DNA from: Flavobacteriales bacterium
GTDB taxonomy: Bacteria > Bacteroidota > Bacteroidia > CAIKAF01
Direction: 5' to 3'
Assembly (NCBI GenBank): GCA_025451235.1
Contig: JANWKT010000017.1
Coordinates: 62,001 to 126,000, forward strand
Length of the DNA stretch: 64,000 nt
The position numbers and the translations under genes are program-made. This document shows positions 26,459 through 35,037 of the stretch, one piece after another. Below the pieces are notes generated by a model, which did no database searches, had not been told where the DNA came from, and saw only the letters and a list, made by a program, of their open reading frames with translations. The stretch's first letter is position 1; each line of letters starts with the position of its first letter.

Positions 26459-27901
26459 ATGATCACACTCTCCAATTATATCAATGGAAAATTAGTTCCA
26501 CCTGCTTCTGGAAACTATATCGATGGGGTCGATCCATCCCGGGGAAAAGTATTTTCCAAAGTTCCGGATTCTGATGAAAAAGATGTGCAGGCTGCTGTAG
26601 ATGCCGCCAAAGCCGCTTTCGAATCCTGGAGTAACCTGGGCAACGAAAAACGGCACGATTATTTGATGAAGATCGTTGAAGCGATCGAAATGAATCTGGA
26701 AAAATTAGCGAAGGCGGAAAGTTTGGATAATGGCAAGCCCGTTTGGTTAGCTACGGAGGTGGATATTCCCCGTGCTTCCTCCAATTTTAAATTCTTTGCG
26801 ACCGCTATCATGCATTTTGCTTCGGAAGCACATAACATGGAAAATACGGCCATTAATTATACCTTGAGAAGACCTATTGGTGTTGTAGGTTGTATATCCC
26901 CCTGGAATTTGCCCTTGTACCTATTCACCTGGAAAATTGCCCCGGCGTTGGCTGCTGGCAACACGGTGGTAGCAAAACCATCGGAAATTACCCCTTATAC
27001 TGCCTTTTTATTATCCGAGATCTGTGCAGAGATCCTACCTCCGGGAGTGTTGAATATTGTTCATGGATTAGGAGGGAAAACTGGAAATGCCATCGTTTCG
27101 CATCCTGAAATTACGGCTATTTCTTTTACCGGTGGTACCAAAACAGGTGAACATATTGCCAGGATCGCAGCTCCCATGTTCAAGAAGCTTTCCCTGGAGT
27201 TAGGGGGGAAAAACCCAACGGTGATCTTCGATGATTGCGATTATGAGCATGCATTAAAAACCGCTGTCCGATCTTCGTTTACCAACCAGGGAGAAATTTG
27301 TTTATGCGGATCAAGGATCTTTGTACAGAAAAAGATCTATGAGAAGTTCAAAACTGATTTTGTGCAAAAAGTAAAAGAGATCAAAGTGGGAGATCCCAAT
27401 CATAGAGAGAATTATATGGGGGCCATCGTATCAAAACCTCATTTAGAAAAAATTGAATATTATGTTGACCTAGCCAAAAAAGAAGGTGGAAAGATCTTAA
27501 CGGGAGGAAAAAGGATCCAGTTAGAAGGTGAATTTTCCGAAGGATATTATTTCGAACCTACGGTTATAGAAGGTCTGGCTTTTGATTGTAAAACCAATCA
27601 GGAAGAAATTTTTGGTCCGGTGGTATCCATTACACCCTTTGATGCGGAAGAAGAAGTGATCAACTATGCGAATGCATCCGTATATGGGTTAGCCGCCAAT
27701 GTATGGACCCTTGATCTTAACAGGGCACATCGGGTAGCGGAGAAAATAAAGACCGGGATCGTTTGGGTAAATTGCTGGTTATTACGTGACCTTAGGACTC
27801 CTTTCGGGGGCATGAAAAGTTCAGGTGTTGGTCGTGAAGGGGGCTGGGAGGCATTAAAATTTTTTACAGAAGCAAAAAATGTATGCATAAAGTTATCATA
27901 A
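26459..27901 (+). CDS. aldehyde dehydrogenase, ALDH8A1/2-aminomuconate-semialdehyde dehydrogenase-like
   Basis: An NAD(P)-dependent aldehyde dehydrogenase of 480 aa. The catalytic nucleophile is Cys281 in NQGEICLCGSR, the general base Glu247 is in SLELGGKNP, and the oxyanion Asn150 is in SPWNLPL. The glycine motif is FTGGTKTG. The phrases ISPWNLPLYLFTWKIAPA, QGEICLCGSRIFVQ and WVNCWLLRDLRTPFGGMKSSG match the ALDH8A1/AMSDH group, which oxidises muconic semialdehydes in tryptophan (kynurenine) or catechol breakdown. No other pathway genes are nearby, so the substrate is not certain. It is sandwiched in a dense cluster, with its stop only just beyond the first ATG of the next gene. Confidence 0.93.
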   Translation: MITLSNYINGKLVPPASGNYIDGVDPSRGKVFSKVPDSDEKDVQAAVDAAKAAFESWSNLGNEKRHDYLMKIVEAIEMNLEKLAKAESLDNGKPVWLATEVDIPRASSNFKFFATAIMHFASEAHNMENTAINYTLRRPIGVVGCISPWNLPLYLFTWKIAPALAAGNTVVAKPSEITPYTAFLLSEICAEILPPGVLNIVHGLGGKTGNAIVSHPEITAISFTGGTKTGEHIARIAAPMFKKLSLELGGKNPTVIFDDCDYEHALKTAVRSSFTNQGEICLCGSRIFVQKKIYEKFKTDFVQKVKEIKVGDPNHRENYMGAIVSKPHLEKIEYYVDLAKKEGGKILTGGKRIQLEGEFSEGYYFEPTVIEGLAFDCKTNQEEIFGPVVSITPFDAEEEVINYANASVYGLAANVWTLDLNRAHRVAEKIKTGIVWVNCWLLRDLRTPFGGMKSSGVGREGGWEALKFFTEAKNVCIKLS

Positions 27902-29697
27902 ATAACACCTCGAAAACCTTTGAATTTCTGCGTTGGACTGCAACCTCTAAATGCTCATTTACTAATGTAAACTTCGCATTTTCGGTTTCGTCCGCCTTGA
28001 AATTCTTTGTTTTTCGAGGTGTATTAGCATCGTTTTTTGTTTTAATATTTATTTCTCCTAATTGCTTATCTGCACAACAGGTAAGTAAAAATGCTACGGG
28101 TAAGAATGGAATGGTAGTTTCTGCCCGGGAAGAAGCTTCCCGCATAGGAATGGAAGTATTAATGAAAGGTGGGAATGCTTTTGATGCAGCCATTGCCGTG
28201 CATTTTGCTTTGGCGGTTGTATATCCGCAGGCCGGTAATATCGGTGGTGGCGGGTTTATGTTAGCTATAACAGCCAAGGGAGAAAATGTGGCGTTGGATT
28301 TTCGTGAAAAAGCCCCTGCTTTGGCCCATAGGGATATGTATCTGGATGCTGATGGAAATGTAATTGCGAATCTGAGTACCCTGGGACATCTTTCCGTAGG
28401 AGTGCCTGGTTCCGTAGATGGAATGGCCAAGATCCATGAAAAATATGGTACACTTCCGTGGAATGAGTTAATAATGCCAGCAGTTCTGTTGGCCGAAAAT
28501 GGATTCATCATTACGGAGTTGGATGCGATCGAAATGAACAAGCACCTGGCAGACCTTGACAGCCTCAATCCTAACAACGATTATTTTCAACCTGATAGGC
28601 CCTATAAGGCGGGTGATACCATTGTACAACAACATTTATCCCTGGTGCTTAGAAAAATTGCGCAGGCAGGAAAAAAGGGGTTTTACGATGGGCCGGTGGC
28701 CGCCATGATCGTGAGGGAAATGACCAAAGGAGGCGGCATCCTTAGTTTTGAGGACCTTCAAAACTATCAATCGGTATGGAGAACTCCTTTGGTGGGTAAG
28801 TTTTATGGCCATGAAGTGATCACTATGCCCCCGCCTTCCAGCGGAGGGATCGCCCTGTTACAAATGCTTTATATGCTCGAAAAACTGAAGATCAAAAATT
28901 ATCCCATAAATTCAGCGGAATATATTTCATTGTTGGTAGAAGTAGAAAGGCTGGCATATGCCGACAGGAGCCAACACATGGGTGATCCTGATTTTTACAA
29001 AGTAGATGCCGCAGGTTTGTTAAGTGCAGCCTATCTTAAAAAAAGATATGCTAATATAAAACCGCTTGCATATACTCCTTCTGCAAATGTAAAACCCGGA
29101 CATACCGAAAGCGAACAAACCACCCATTTTTCCATTATAGATCAATTTGGAAATGCAGTCGCTATCACCACTACCCTGAATAGCCGGTTTGGATCAAAAG
29201 TATTTGTGAGCAATGCAGGGTTTTTGCTCAACAACGAAATGGATGATTTCTCTTCCAAACCTGGAGTTCCCAATCAGTTTGGACTTTTAGGCGATTCTGC
29301 CAATGCAATACAGCCCGGAAAAAGAATGCTTAGTTCCATGACCCCTACCATTGTTTGTAAAAACAAGAAAACGGTATTGATCACCGGTTCGCCAGGAGGA
29401 GCGACCATCATCACCTCCGTGTTGCAAAATATTCTACAAACCCTGGTCTATAACAAATCGCTGGAGGAAGCATTGGCCATGCCCAGGTTCCATCATCAAT
29501 GGTATCCTGATAAGATCTATATGGAAGAAGGTTGGCAAAGTGGAATCTTTACCATGGTTGTTTCAACCCTTGAAAAAGCCGGATATCCTATCCAATACAG
29601 GGACCTGATCGGAAGAGTAGATGCGATCTTAAAAAAGGGAAATATGTATTATGGAGGTGGTGATCCCCGGGGGGATGATATGGCAGCAGGCTATTAA
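27883..29697 (+). CDS. ggt: gamma-glutamyltransferase (glutathione hydrolase)
   Basis: This secreted N-terminal-nucleophile enzyme splits the gamma-glutamyl bond of glutathione. It is made as a proenzyme cut before Thr413 in the motif EQTTHFS. Other family marks are GGNAFDAAIA, NIGGGGFMLAI (glutamate-binding loop), LDFREKAP, LNSRFGSKV, and SSMTPTIV near the end. The 5' end is unusual: ATG at 27883 overlaps the dehydrogenase gene, while a TTG at 27997 would begin a much cleaner signal peptide (KFFVFRGVLASFFVLIFIS... to LSAQ). A 118-base palindrome covers the intervening bases. The true start is probably TTG at 27997, but the longer frame is left here because it is open throughout. Confidence 0.9.
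   Translation: MHKVIINNTSKTFEFLRWTATSKCSFTNVNFAFSVSSALKFFVFRGVLASFFVLIFISPNCLSAQQVSKNATGKNGMVVSAREEASRIGMEVLMKGGNAFDAAIAVHFALAVVYPQAGNIGGGGFMLAITAKGENVALDFREKAPALAHRDMYLDADGNVIANLSTLGHLSVGVPGSVDGMAKIHEKYGTLPWNELIMPAVLLAENGFIITELDAIEMNKHLADLDSLNPNNDYFQPDRPYKAGDTIVQQHLSLVLRKIAQAGKKGFYDGPVAAMIVREMTKGGGILSFEDLQNYQSVWRTPLVGKFYGHEVITMPPPSSGGIALLQMLYMLEKLKIKNYPINSAEYISLLVEVERLAYADRSQHMGDPDFYKVDAAGLLSAAYLKKRYANIKPLAYTPSANVKPGHTESEQTTHFSIIDQFGNAVAITTTLNSRFGSKVFVSNAGFLLNNEMDDFSSKPGVPNQFGLLGDSANAIQPGKRMLSSMTPTIVCKNKKTVLITGSPGGATIITSVLQNILQTLVYNKSLEEALAMPRFHHQWYPDKIYMEEGWQSGIFTMVVSTLEKAGYPIQYRDLIGRVDAILKKGNMYYGGGDPRGDDMAAGY
27905..28022. repeat. 118-base imperfect palindrome (MITE/REP-like) at the ggt 5' end
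   Basis: The outer 24-base arms (27905-27928 and 27999-28022) match at about 20 positions, for example ACACCTCGAAAAC against GTTTTTCGAGGTGT. The inner parts also pair with small gaps, including GCATTT and GTAAAC against AAATGC and TTTAC. The centre is a short TAAT-like loop near 27963. It lies between the dehydrogenase stop and the likely TTG start of ggt, and its right arm supplies the first codons of ggt. Confidence 0.8.
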
Positions 29698-29706
29698 ACC
29701 GCTGTT

Positions 29707-30492
29707 TTAGAACGGAGAAAAGTTAAATCCAACGGTGAATGCATTTCCGGTTCTTCCTCCAAACTCAGGTTTATCCAGAAAAAATGTACTGATGGTATAT
29801 CCAACAAATGCATTGAAACGGCTATAACCGATGCGGCCATAAACCCCGTAACTAAGTCTGTTCACTGCGGGAACTTCAAAAGTAACCTGACGTAAATTGG
29901 TATTCAGGTCTTCACCTGCTAAGTAATTAGGTCCATTATATTTTTGCCAGGTATCTATTACATATCCAATTTTAAACCCAACAGCAAATTTGAAAGTATT
30001 TCTTTTATGGGGTTTCAAACGAAAGCGGAATTCAATAGGTAGTTCTATAATCGCATTGGCAATTTTTGCCTTGTTCCAATCTCTTTTTGTAGCTGGATTA
30101 TCCCGGTTGATCATCGGATCAATATTGTCGAAATAAAAGCTGTTTCCACCAGCTGAATCTCTTACTATCTGGTTCGTGAAAAAATTCTGGAAGGTAAAAT
30201 TAACTCCGGTAGCAAAACTAATCGGACTTCTTCCCAATGGAATATCGTACATCAATGCCACATCAAAACCTCTCGAAAACGGACTGATCCATAAACTATC
30301 CCCAGCACCTTTAGGTGCATTCAGCATGGTCATCCAATTAAAGTTAAACAGAATAACATCTTGTTTTTTGGGTTTTGGAAGTTTTTTTAGCGGGTTCAGG
30401 ATCGAATTATCATTTTTAGTATCAGTCGTTTGCATATACCCTTGGGCGATAGCAAAAACTGCAACCAAAACCGCAATACATAATCTTTTCAT
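29707..30492 (-). CDS. outer-membrane beta-barrel protein (OMP_b-brl_2/PorT-like)
   Basis: The 261-aa protein has a signal peptide (ending IAQGYMQT), a short basic-Pro linker (KKLPKPKKQ), then alternating amphipathic strands ending in an aromatic residue (FTVGFNFSPF), which is typical of small outer-membrane barrels of the OMP_b-brl_2/PorT-like type. PorT is a T9SS component in Porphyromonas, but this protein family is broad and the assignment to PorT is not proven. A TACGTTTG -7 box lies about 20 bases before the start. Confidence 0.8.
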   Translation of the reverse strand: MKRLCIAVLVAVFAIAQGYMQTTDTKNDNSILNPLKKLPKPKKQDVILFNFNWMTMLNAPKGAGDSLWISPFSRGFDVALMYDIPLGRSPISFATGVNFTFQNFFTNQIVRDSAGGNSFYFDNIDPMINRDNPATKRDWNKAKIANAIIELPIEFRFRLKPHKRNTFKFAVGFKIGYVIDTWQKYNGPNYLAGEDLNTNLRQVTFEVPAVNRLSYGVYGRIGYSRFNAFVGYTISTFFLDKPEFGGRTGNAFTVGFNFSPF

Positions 30493-30512
30493 AAGCTATA
30501 ATTGAGATGATA

Positions 30513-30520
30513 CAAACGTA
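30513..30520 (-). promoter_or_regulatory. -7 box TACGTTTG of the barrel gene
   Basis: TACGTTTG on the minus strand fits TAnnTTTG and lies 20 bases before the ATG at 30492. Confidence 0.45.
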
Positions 30521-30644
30521 GTTAAAATAATCGTATTATGCTCTGCATGCCTACTTTTATCATTTATTAAGGTATTCAATGGGTGCAATAACCGATCCAT
30601 CCTTGGTTACAAGGAATAGGTAACACTGGAAATAAAAGGAAAAA

Positions 30645-30788
30645 TTACATGATCCCCATAGGAACTCTTTGGCCTTTAACCCCGTTGCATTTGCGGGCAC
30701 CATAAGAAGAAGCGCAGGAAGCAAGGCTTATCATGGCTACAACCAGAACAACATATTTGAAGCGAAGAAGAAATTGTAATTTTTGCAT
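30645..30788 (-). CDS. 47-residue lipoprotein
   Basis: This short gene encodes a lipoprotein signal with lipobox ISLASC (Cys25) and a mature tail of only 23 residues containing a second cysteine (GARKCNGVKGQRVPMGIM). The ATG at 30788 has a TATTTTTG -7 box 20 bases upstream. Small Cys-Asn-Gly lipoproteins of this look recur in Bacteroidota, but I cannot name a family. It sits between the barrel gene and tatA and is divergent from tatA. Confidence 0.7.
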   Translation of the reverse strand: MQKLQFLLRFKYVVLVVAMISLASCASSYGARKCNGVKGQRVPMGIM

Positions 30789-30807
30789 AGTGTTAGTTTT
30801 CGAAGTA

Positions 30808-30815
30808 CAAAAATA
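30808..30815 (-). promoter_or_regulatory. -7 box TATTTTTG of the 47-residue lipoprotein gene
   Basis: TATTTTTG on the minus strand lies 19 bases before the ATG at 30788 and supports that small gene being real. Confidence 0.45.
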
Positions 30816-30854
30816 GTAAACGCAAATGGGCTATTAAAATTATATGCTAAGTTA

Positions 30855-30879
30855 TTTTTCACTAATAATAAGTGAAAAA
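30855..30879. promoter_or_regulatory. 9-bp inverted repeat TTTTTCACT-N7-AGTGAAAAA between divergent promoters
   Basis: A perfect 9-bp inverted repeat with a 7-base centre lies between the promoter of the 47-aa lipoprotein gene and that of tatA. It could be an operator or a hairpin; its role is unknown. Confidence 0.4.
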
Positions 30880-30913
30880 CCTCCAACTCCTGCATTGTTT
30901 GGTTAATATTATG

Positions 30914-30921
30914 TACATTTG
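30914..30921 (+). promoter_or_regulatory. -7 box TACATTTG of tatA
   Basis: TACATTTG lies 23 bases before the ATG at 30945. It probably drives tatA and gatA together. Confidence 0.5.
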
Positions 30922-30944
30922 AACTCAATTTTAGCTATCTATAT

Positions 30945-31127
30945 ATGTTTGGTAAATTCGGAGCTACTGAAATAATTATCATCTTGGTGATTGTATTGCT
31001 TTTCTTTGGTGGACGTAAGATCCCTGAATTAATGAAGGGACTCGGTAAAGGCGTAAAGGAGTTTAAAGACGGGGTAAAGGGAGAAGGAGAAGAAGGCAAT
31101 GACGCTAAAAAAGTAGAAAAAAAGTAA
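30945..31127 (+). CDS. tatA: Sec-independent protein translocase TatA
   Basis: The 60-residue protein has one N-terminal membrane helix ([12 protein letters not shown]), the hinge [21 protein letters not shown], and a charged cytoplasmic tail rich in Glu and Lys. TatA oligomers form the pore that passes folded twin-arginine substrates. No tatC lies next to it in this window. Eight bases separate it from gatA, so the two share a transcript. Confidence 0.95.
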   Translation: MFGKFGATEIIIILVIVLLFFGGRKIPELMKGLGKGVKEFKDGVKGEGEEGNDAKKVEKK

Positions 31128-31135
31128 TCGCTGGT

Positions 31136-32557
31136 ATGAACTTTCATTGCCTGGCAGAGGTACAGCGTGCCTGGAATGCAGGCGAAATAACCATTGAGCA
31201 ATTGGTAGACCACTATTTGCTTACCATTTCATCAAAAAATCCCGAAATCAATGCTTTTCTTGAGGTTTTTAGCCATGATGCTATTGAAAAAGCCCGTGAA
31301 ATCGATCAAAAAAAGAAATCTGGCCAGAAAACAGGTAGGCTGGCAGGAATGGTGATCGCTATTAAAGACAATATTTGTTTTGCTGGTCATAGGGTTTCCG
31401 CTTCCTCCAAGATCCTTGAAAATTACACCTCTGTATATTCATCCACTGTTGTATCGAGGCTGATAGCCGAAGATGCCATCATTATCGGGCGTACCAATTG
31501 TGATGAATTTGCCATGGGAAGCTCCAACGAAAATTCAGCTTTTGGGCCGGTAAAGAATCCTATTGATCCCAGCCGTGTTCCTGGTGGCTCCTCGGGAGGC
31601 AGTGTGGCCGCTGTAGCAGCTCATATGTGCCTGGCTGCACTGGGAAGTGATACCGGTGGTTCCATTCGTCAACCAGCTGCTTTTTGTGGCTTGGTAGGAT
31701 TAAAACCCACCTATGGCAGAGTATCCAGATATGGCTTATTGGCCTATGGCTCTTCTTTCGATCAGATCGGACCTATTACCCATTCTCTGGAAGATGCAGG
31801 ACTCATCCTGGAGATAATGGCTGGAAAAGACCCCTTGGATGCCACGAGTTCATCCGCACCGGTAGAGGCATATGGAAGTGTAAAAAAAATAACCGGAAAA
31901 AAAATCGCTGTATTGGAAGTGGTCATGGATAATCCAGCCATCCAGCCTTCTGTGATGGAAGCTTATAAATCAACCATTAAAAAACTGGAAGAAGAAGGAA
32001 ATGAAATCACAACAGTTCACTTTCCTTATCTCGATTTTCTTGTTCCGGTGTATTATGTACTCACCACAGCGGAGGCTTCCAGCAACCTTTCCAGGTATGA
32101 TGGGATCCATTATGGCTACAGAAGTAAAGCCGCAACAGATCTTGAATCCACCTATTTAAAAAGCAGAAGCGAAGGTTTTGGAAAAGAAGTAAAACGCCGC
32201 ATTATGCTTGGCACCTTTGTGTTGAGCTCGGGTTATTACGATGCCTATTATACAAAAGCACAAAAAGTCCGGAGGCTGGTAAAAGAAGCAACCGATAAAA
32301 TTTTCGAAAATTCCGATTTTATCTTGGTGCCTTCAACCCCTGGAACCGCCTTTAAATTCGGGCAAAACAGCAATGATCCAATCACCATGTACCTCGAAGA
32401 TCTTTTTACTGTTCAGGCAAATATTACCGGACATCCATCCGTTTCTGTGCCGGTTGCTCAAGATCCTCAAGGACTTCCTATCGGTATGCAACTCATGGCA
32501 CCTGCCTTTTCTGAGAAATCCATGCTTGAAATGGCCAGCTCAATCATGAATTATTAA
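31136..32557 (+). CDS. gatA: glutamyl-tRNA(Gln)/aspartyl-tRNA(Asn) amidotransferase subunit A
   Basis: This amidase-signature enzyme liberates ammonia from glutamine for tRNA-dependent amidation by the GatCAB complex. The Ser-cisSer-Lys triad is Lys77 (IAIKDN), Ser152 (GGSSGGS) and Ser176 (SDTGGSIRQPAAF), in the expected positions. Length (473 aa) is typical. gatB and gatC are not in the window, which is usual in this phylum. It follows tatA closely. Confidence 0.96.
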   Translation: MNFHCLAEVQRAWNAGEITIEQLVDHYLLTISSKNPEINAFLEVFSHDAIEKAREIDQKKKSGQKTGRLAGMVIAIKDNICFAGHRVSASSKILENYTSVYSSTVVSRLIAEDAIIIGRTNCDEFAMGSSNENSAFGPVKNPIDPSRVPGGSSGGSVAAVAAHMCLAALGSDTGGSIRQPAAFCGLVGLKPTYGRVSRYGLLAYGSSFDQIGPITHSLEDAGLILEIMAGKDPLDATSSSAPVEAYGSVKKITGKKIAVLEVVMDNPAIQPSVMEAYKSTIKKLEEEGNEITTVHFPYLDFLVPVYYVLTTAEASSNLSRYDGIHYGYRSKAATDLESTYLKSRSEGFGKEVKRRIMLGTFVLSSGYYDAYYTKAQKVRRLVKEATDKIFENSDFILVPSTPGTAFKFGQNSNDPITMYLEDLFTVQANITGHPSVSVPVAQDPQGLPIGMQLMAPAFSEKSMLEMASSIMNY

Positions 32558-32702
32558 CAGAATTTAATTACCTACTTTTCAGTACAGCACTGGAACAATA
32601 CCAGGTTGTTAACAGCGTTAACCCTATACCCACCTTGACGTTTAGCAAATATTTTTGTTTTTTTATGACCTGGTCATTTAAAATAATCACTAATTTAACT
32701 GA

Positions 32703-34226
32703 ATGAGGAGATTTAAAAAGATAGTATTGATCACCACCCTCGTACCCTTCTCTGTTGCCTTTGGGCAACTCAGTTCAGGGGATTTTTTGCCTGACGATCC
32801 TGTATTAGCACAAATGGATAGTTTGGATGTATTGCATTTTTTCAAGCATCATAATTTTACCACCGATGCCAGCAAACTCAATATTTACAACTATGCCAAA
32901 GACAGTATCCCCGCCTTTACTGACGAGGTATACAGAGATCGCATGTCCAAACTGGATCGGGAAACTCCCTTTCAATTGGATTACAATGATGAAATAAGAA
33001 GATATATTGAATTATATGCATTCAAGCGTCGAGGCACTGTTTCTAAGTGTTTGGGAATGGCTGAACTTTATTTCCCTCTATTCGAACAAAAATTGGCAGA
33101 ACATAAAATGCCGCTTGAATTAAAATACCTGGCCATTGTTGAATCCGCCATGAATCCTACCGCTAAGTCAAGAGTAGGCGCCGGCGGCTTGTGGCAGTTT
33201 ATGGTAGCTACTGGGAAAATGTATGGATTAAGGGTCACCTCTTACATCGATGAACGTTTCGATCCTGAAAAATCAACAGAGATCGCCTGTGTATATTTAA
33301 AATACCTGTACAAATATTTTGGTAACGACTGGCAATTGGCCCTGGCCGCCTATAATTGTGGTGCCGGTAATGTCAACAAAGCTATACGCCGCTCAGGAGG
33401 TAAAAAAACTTTCTGGGAGATCCGGCCCTTTTTGCCTAAAGAAACTGCGGGCTATGTTCCTGCTTTTATCGCGGTAAATTACATCATGGCTTATCATAAA
33501 GAGCATAATATATATCCAAGCACCCCTAAATATTTCAGCTATGAAATTGATAGCATTTGGGTAAGAAAGCCGGTAAAATTCAGTCAGGTTACCCAATATG
33601 TAAATGTAAGCATCGAAGACCTCCGCATGCTGAATCCAAGTTATATCCTGGATTATGTGCCGGGAGGAGATTATGGATATGCCCTTTATTTGCCTAAAAA
33701 TTTTATTGGTGATTTTCTGGCTAACGAAGAAAATATTTATAAATATTCAGAACCTGTCGAAACGTTATTGGTGGCCGTAACAACGGATACATCAAAAGCA
33801 GATACCAATAAAGCAAACCATGTTGTTAACCAACAAACCACTTATACCGATGGTAATTCAAAGATCATAGAACATAAGGTTTGTAAAGGAGAATATTTAT
33901 CTATTCTATCCCGCAATTATGGAGTGCCTATAGATAGCATAAAAGCCTGGAATAAGATGAATACAGAGGTGGTATATATTGGTCAGATCGTAAAAATAAA
34001 GGTGGCTAAAGATTTCAAAGAAGGAGGGTCGCAACAGGTGGTCAGCAATAATACCAACAATACACCTACTGCAGCCAATAAATACCATACCATTAAAAAG
34101 GGTGATACCCTTTGGGCATTGGCGCAGAAGTACAACACTTCGGTAGACAACCTCAAAAAATGGAACAAACTGTATAATGGCAAAACCATTTATATCGGCA
34201 TGAAACTCATCGTTAAGAAGGCGTAG
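32703..34226 (+). CDS. membrane-bound lytic murein transglycosylase (MltD-like) with LysM domains
   Basis: The protein has a signal peptide (ending VAFGQ) and a central GH23/SLT domain (about 120-260) with catalytic Glu147 in YLAIVESAMNP and the motifs GGLWQFM and ALAAYNCGAGNV. It ends with two LysM peptidoglycan-binding modules (about 400-445 and 460-505; HKVCKGEYLSILSRNYGV and HTIKKGDTLWALAQKYNT). It cleaves the MurNAc-GlcNAc bond of peptidoglycan to form 1,6-anhydro ends. The order tatA-gatA-mltD occurs in other Bacteroidota. Confidence 0.93.
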   Translation: MRRFKKIVLITTLVPFSVAFGQLSSGDFLPDDPVLAQMDSLDVLHFFKHHNFTTDASKLNIYNYAKDSIPAFTDEVYRDRMSKLDRETPFQLDYNDEIRRYIELYAFKRRGTVSKCLGMAELYFPLFEQKLAEHKMPLELKYLAIVESAMNPTAKSRVGAGGLWQFMVATGKMYGLRVTSYIDERFDPEKSTEIACVYLKYLYKYFGNDWQLALAAYNCGAGNVNKAIRRSGGKKTFWEIRPFLPKETAGYVPAFIAVNYIMAYHKEHNIYPSTPKYFSYEIDSIWVRKPVKFSQVTQYVNVSIEDLRMLNPSYILDYVPGGDYGYALYLPKNFIGDFLANEENIYKYSEPVETLLVAVTTDTSKADTNKANHVVNQQTTYTDGNSKIIEHKVCKGEYLSILSRNYGVPIDSIKAWNKMNTEVVYIGQIVKIKVAKDFKEGGSQQVVSNNTNNTPTAANKYHTIKKGDTLWALAQKYNTSVDNLKKWNKLYNGKTIYIGMKLIVKKA

Positions 34227-34272
34227 GTTTTTGTATGGGGCTAACGCCCATATTGTTTGTTGATATTTATTC

Positions 34273-34292
34273 CCGTTGGCTTAAGCCAACGG
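34273..34292. repeat. perfect 20-bp palindrome CCGTTGGCTTAAGCCAACGG
   Basis: A perfect palindrome lies between the transglycosylase stop and the pseudouridine-synthase promoter. A second small hairpin, GGGGCTAACGCCC, precedes it at 34237-34249. There is no T-run. The GGCTTAAGCC core resembles that of the hairpin at 20797, which points to a shared REP-like family. Confidence 0.7.
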
Positions 34293-34364
34293 CAAATGAT
34301 ACCATATTAAAAAGGGCTTTCCCCATAAAAAAGGATGGCACACTCTGGGCCGCTTACAGTTTAT

Positions 34365-34372
34365 TATCTTTA
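34365..34372 (+). promoter_or_regulatory. -7 box TATCTTTA five bases before a GTG start
   Basis: TATCTTTA is followed by CCCAC and the GTG at 34378. The geometry supports the GTG start and a leaderless mRNA. Confidence 0.5.
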
Positions 34373-34377
34373 CCCAC

Positions 34378-35025
34378 GTGAATCTCGAAAGCCATATCCT
34401 TTTTGAAGACAAAGACATCCTGGTTATTGATAAGCCGGCAGGCCTTCAAGTGGAAAGAGACCGCTTCGGGCATCCCAGCCTGGAAGAGGATGTGCAAAAT
34501 TACCTGGAAAAATATCACCGCAATCATTATGTAGGTATCGTGCATCGAATCGATCGACCTGTTAATGGCGTTATTATATTAGCTAAAACCTTGTCGATGC
34601 TAAAAAAACTCCAGCTACAAATGCAGGAGGATGATTGGGATAAAGTTTACAGGGCGATTGTCGCTGGCTCCATGCCTTCGGCTATGGGCAAAGTGGAAAA
34701 TTATTTGTTGAAAGATCCCAAGCAAAAAAAAGCCATCATTTTCGATGAAGAGCATCCGGAAGCAAAAAAATCTTCTTTAAGATATGCGGTGCTGGAGGAA
34801 AAAGAGGGTAAGAGCTTATTGGAAATTCAACTGATCACAGGCCGTTATCACCAGATCAGGGCCCAGCTAGGACATATGGACCGGCCCGTTATTGGGGATA
34901 AATTATATGGGAGTAATGTTGAACTGGAGAACAAGATATTGTTACAATCCTATTCGCTTTCATTTACCCATCCAAAAACAGGTGAGATGTTAGAAATAAA
35001 AACCAAGACCCCTTTGGAATTGTAA
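34378..35025 (+). CDS. RluA-family rRNA/tRNA pseudouridine synthase
   Basis: The catalytic aspartate is Asp59 in the loop HRIDRPVNG (canonical HRLDRxTSG). Other RluA-family marks are LVIDKPAGL at the start, LIELSLITGR-type text here as LEIQLITGRYHQIRAQL, and PVIGDKLYG. No S4 domain is present. The 215-aa length fits the short RluA-type group that modifies single uridines in rRNA or tRNA; the target is unknown. The gene starts with GTG, supported by the upstream -7 box. Confidence 0.9.
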   Translation: MNLESHILFEDKDILVIDKPAGLQVERDRFGHPSLEEDVQNYLEKYHRNHYVGIVHRIDRPVNGVIILAKTLSMLKKLQLQMQEDDWDKVYRAIVAGSMPSAMGKVENYLLKDPKQKKAIIFDEEHPEAKKSSLRYAVLEEKEGKSLLEIQLITGRYHQIRAQLGHMDRPVIGDKLYGSNVELENKILLQSYSLSFTHPKTGEMLEIKTKTPLEL

Positions 35026-35037
35026 TTGGTTGCAGGA

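Noticed and set aside
27864-28577. A 237-residue frame antisense to ggt
   Set aside because: It mirrors the ggt coding strand, has no start signals, and reads as shadow sequence of a well-identified enzyme.
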